From contig NZ_CP073117.1 in the NCBI RefSeq assembly GCF_024205745.1, positions 1,922,001-1,986,000 of the forward strand: a stretch of DNA of 64,000 nucleotides, read 5' to 3'. The position numbers and the translations under genes are program-made. The notes under the pieces were generated by a model that was not told the DNA's origin, ran no database searches, and saw nothing but the letters and a program-made list of their open reading frames with translations. This stretch comes from Neisseria subflava. Its GTDB lineage: Bacteria > Pseudomonadota > Gammaproteobacteria > Burkholderiales > Neisseriaceae. Shown one piece after another: positions 62,694-64,000 of the stretch; positions within the stretch are counted from its first letter, which is position 1, and each line of letters starts with the position of its first letter.

Positions 62694-63728
62694 TCAAGCC
62701 ACTTGAGTTTGATGTTCGTCGCCGTTGCGCTCACGAACTGCGCCCAAACGGTAAACGGTTTCGCCTTGTTCGCTCAAGAATGCCTGTACTGCATCGGCAT
62801 CTTCTTTGGCAATGATAACGACCATGCCGATACCGCAGTTGAATGTACGGTACATTTCTTGGGTTTCCACATTGCCTGCTTTTTGCAGCCATTGGAACAG
62901 TTTAGGCAATTCCCACGCTTTGGCATCGATTTGTGCGACGGTATTTTCAGGCAAAACGCGAGGTACGTTTTCGGTAATGCCGCCGCCGGTAATATGGGCC
63001 ATGCCTTTAATGGTGAATTTTTCCAAAGCGGCAAGGATAGGTTTCACATACAGGCGGGTAGGGGCAATGATGGCTTCGCGCAATGTTTTACCGTTGTCAA
63101 ATTCCGCGTCCAAATCGGGATTGTCGCGCTCGATGATTTTACGTACCAACGAATAGCCGTTGGAGTGTGCGCCGTTGGAAGCCAAGCCCAAAACAACGTC
63201 TCCGGCCTGAATGCTGCGGCCGTTGATGACGCGTTCTTTTTCAACCACGCCGACGGCAAAACCGGCCAAGTCGTATTCGCCTTCGGGATACATGCCCGGC
63301 ATTTCGGCAGTTTCACCGCCAATCAAAGCGCAACCGGATTCTTCGCAGCCTTGGGCAATGCCTTTAATCACATCAGTCGCGCGGGCAACATCCAGCTTGC
63401 CGCAAGCGAAATAGTCCAAGAAGAACAAAGGTTCCGCACCTTGAACCAAAATGTCGTTGACGCTCATGGCAACCAAATCGATGCCGACGGTATCGTGTTT
63501 GTCCCAGTCGAATGCCAGTTTCAGCTTGGTACCGACGCCGTCCGTACCGGAAACCAATACCGGATTTTTGTATTTTTTGCCGATTTCGACCAAAGCGCCG
63601 AAACCGCCCAAATCACCCAACACTTCAGGGCGCATAGTACGCTTGGCAAAAGGTTTGATGTTTTCGACCAGTTGATCGCCTGCGTCGATATCCACGCCTG
63701 CGTCACGATAGCTCAAAGAAGTGCTCAT
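62694..63728 (-). CDS. purM: Phosphoribosylformylglycinamidine cyclo-ligase
   Basis: 344 residues; makes AIR from FGAM, the step after PurL. Visible: [27 protein letters not shown], the ATP region [72 protein letters not shown] and [17 protein letters not shown]. Complete. Divergent from the membrane protein gene at the window end. Confidence 0.97.
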   Translation of the reverse strand: MSTSLSYRDAGVDIDAGDQLVENIKPFAKRTMRPEVLGDLGGFGALVEIGKKYKNPVLVSGTDGVGTKLKLAFDWDKHDTVGIDLVAMSVNDILVQGAEPLFFLDYFACGKLDVARATDVIKGIAQGCEESGCALIGGETAEMPGMYPEGEYDLAGFAVGVVEKERVINGRSIQAGDVVLGLASNGAHSNGYSLVRKIIERDNPDLDAEFDNGKTLREAIIAPTRLYVKPILAALEKFTIKGMAHITGGGITENVPRVLPENTVAQIDAKAWELPKLFQWLQKAGNVETQEMYRTFNCGIGMVVIIAKEDADAVQAFLSEQGETVYRLGAVRERNGDEHQTQVA

Positions 63729-63868
63729 TGGATTTCCTTATTCGGGTATGGGTAGATTGTCGGAGCGTATTTTATCTTAAATTAAGGGATTCAGGCTGAA
63801 TTTTTTGGCATTATTGTCAACAATTTTATTTTATCTTAATAGCCGTCTTACTTTCAGACGGCCTTTGT

Positions 63869-63882
63869 GAATCTGTTATACT
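63869..63882 (+). promoter_or_regulatory. Extended -10 promoter for the rightmost gene
   Basis: TGTTATACT gives an extended -10 (TGN before TATACT, 63877-63882), 48 bases before ATG 63930. The -35 region is poor and overlaps an uptake sequence. Confidence 0.45.
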
Positions 63883-63929
63883 GCTTATTTATTTTGAAAA
63901 CCTTAAGCATCAACTGGGGAACACCTTTT

Positions 63930-64000
63930 ATGTATCAAAAGAAAACGCGCGGCGCAAAACCGTGGATTATTATGGCTTGCGTCATCGCAGCCTTTATTTG
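63930..64000 (+). CDS. Start of a membrane protein, possibly an AI-2E/PerM family permease
   Basis: Only 23 codons lie in the window: MYQKKTRGAKPWIIMACVIA, then more hydrophobic residues. The basic head and early membrane helix fit many permeases. I recall the AI-2E/PerM transporter gene next to purM in other Neisseria, hence the suggestion, but the fragment cannot prove it. GGGGA lies 10 bases upstream. Confidence 0.5.
   Translation, partial: MYQKKTRGAKPWIIMACVIAAFI

Noticed and set aside
1-64000. tRNA or rRNA genes
   Set aside because: The intergenic regions were read for cloverleaf arms and conserved tRNA boxes; none was found.

Overview
The window is chromosomal DNA from a Neisseria species. 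The 10-base DNA uptake sequence GCCGTCTGAA and its complement occur dozens of times, singly and as inverted pairs that act as terminators. Correia-type elements and dRS3/NIME repeats are present, and the gene content is neisserial throughout. Most uptake sequences are preceded by AG (AGGCCGTCTGAA), with a minority of AGGTCGTCTGAA and very few ATGCCGTCTGAA. This favours a commensal of the subflava/flavescens kind over meningococcus or gonococcus; that is an inference from the uptake-sequence dialect, not a species identification.

Layout. 0-0.9 kb: the end of an ATPase gene overlapping a DUF4276 TOPRIM-like gene, a probable defence-type pair cut by the window edge. 1.4-5 kb: a frameshifted LigB-type dioxygenase, an aldose epimerase with an in-frame stop, and a VWA lipoprotein. 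5-13.3 kb: housekeeping genes (rluB, pdxH, dut, guaA, a pirin with a divergent HxlR regulator, gloB) and an unknown gene. 13.4-14.6 kb: an AT-rich HNH nuclease gene between two near-identical ~100-bp direct repeats. 14.6-39.9 kb: purL (frameshifted), rep, a class 1A pyrD, argD, an rlmK-type methyltransferase, a DEAD-box helicase, a leuC-leuD-leuB cluster with unrelated genes between, gshA, corA, an acyl-CoA thioesterase, gyrA and uvrC. 40-41.1 kb: a small AT-rich island of two secreted proteins, one frameshifted. 41-47.5 kb: aroD, an acetate transporter, a ferredoxin and class Ia ribonucleotide reductase (nrdA, nrdB). 47.8-54 kb: a small exported protein, queH, a patatin lipoprotein, recO-pdxJ-acpS-mutT and a membrane-anchored protein. 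54-62.6 kb: the methylcitrate cluster prpB-prpC-acnD-prpF with ackA. 62.7-64 kb: purM and the start of a membrane protein.

How genes work together. prpB, prpC, acnD and prpF oxidise propionate via 2-methylcitrate. ackA and the SatP-type transporter at 42 kb handle acetate. nrdA and nrdB, a YfaE-like ferredoxin and two NrdR-like boxes 32 bp apart upstream of nrdA form a dNTP-supply unit. purL, purM and guaA belong to purine synthesis.

Most notable observations: (1) GyrA has Ile (ATA) at codon 91, the T91I quinolone-resistance substitution; (2) the HNH gene lies between direct repeats, like a cargo slot; (3) the ATPase/DUF4276 pair; (4) the nrdA-nrdB spacer holds consecutive perfect hairpins, a 32-codon Arg-rich ORF and a terminator just before nrdB; (5) a 760-bp leader upstream of prpB has a promoter, a 31-codon ORF and hairpins; (6) a compact folded element lies upstream of ackA; (7) three genes carry single-base deletions and one an in-frame stop, which may be real decay or sequence error. 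All calls come from reading the sequence; no database search was run.
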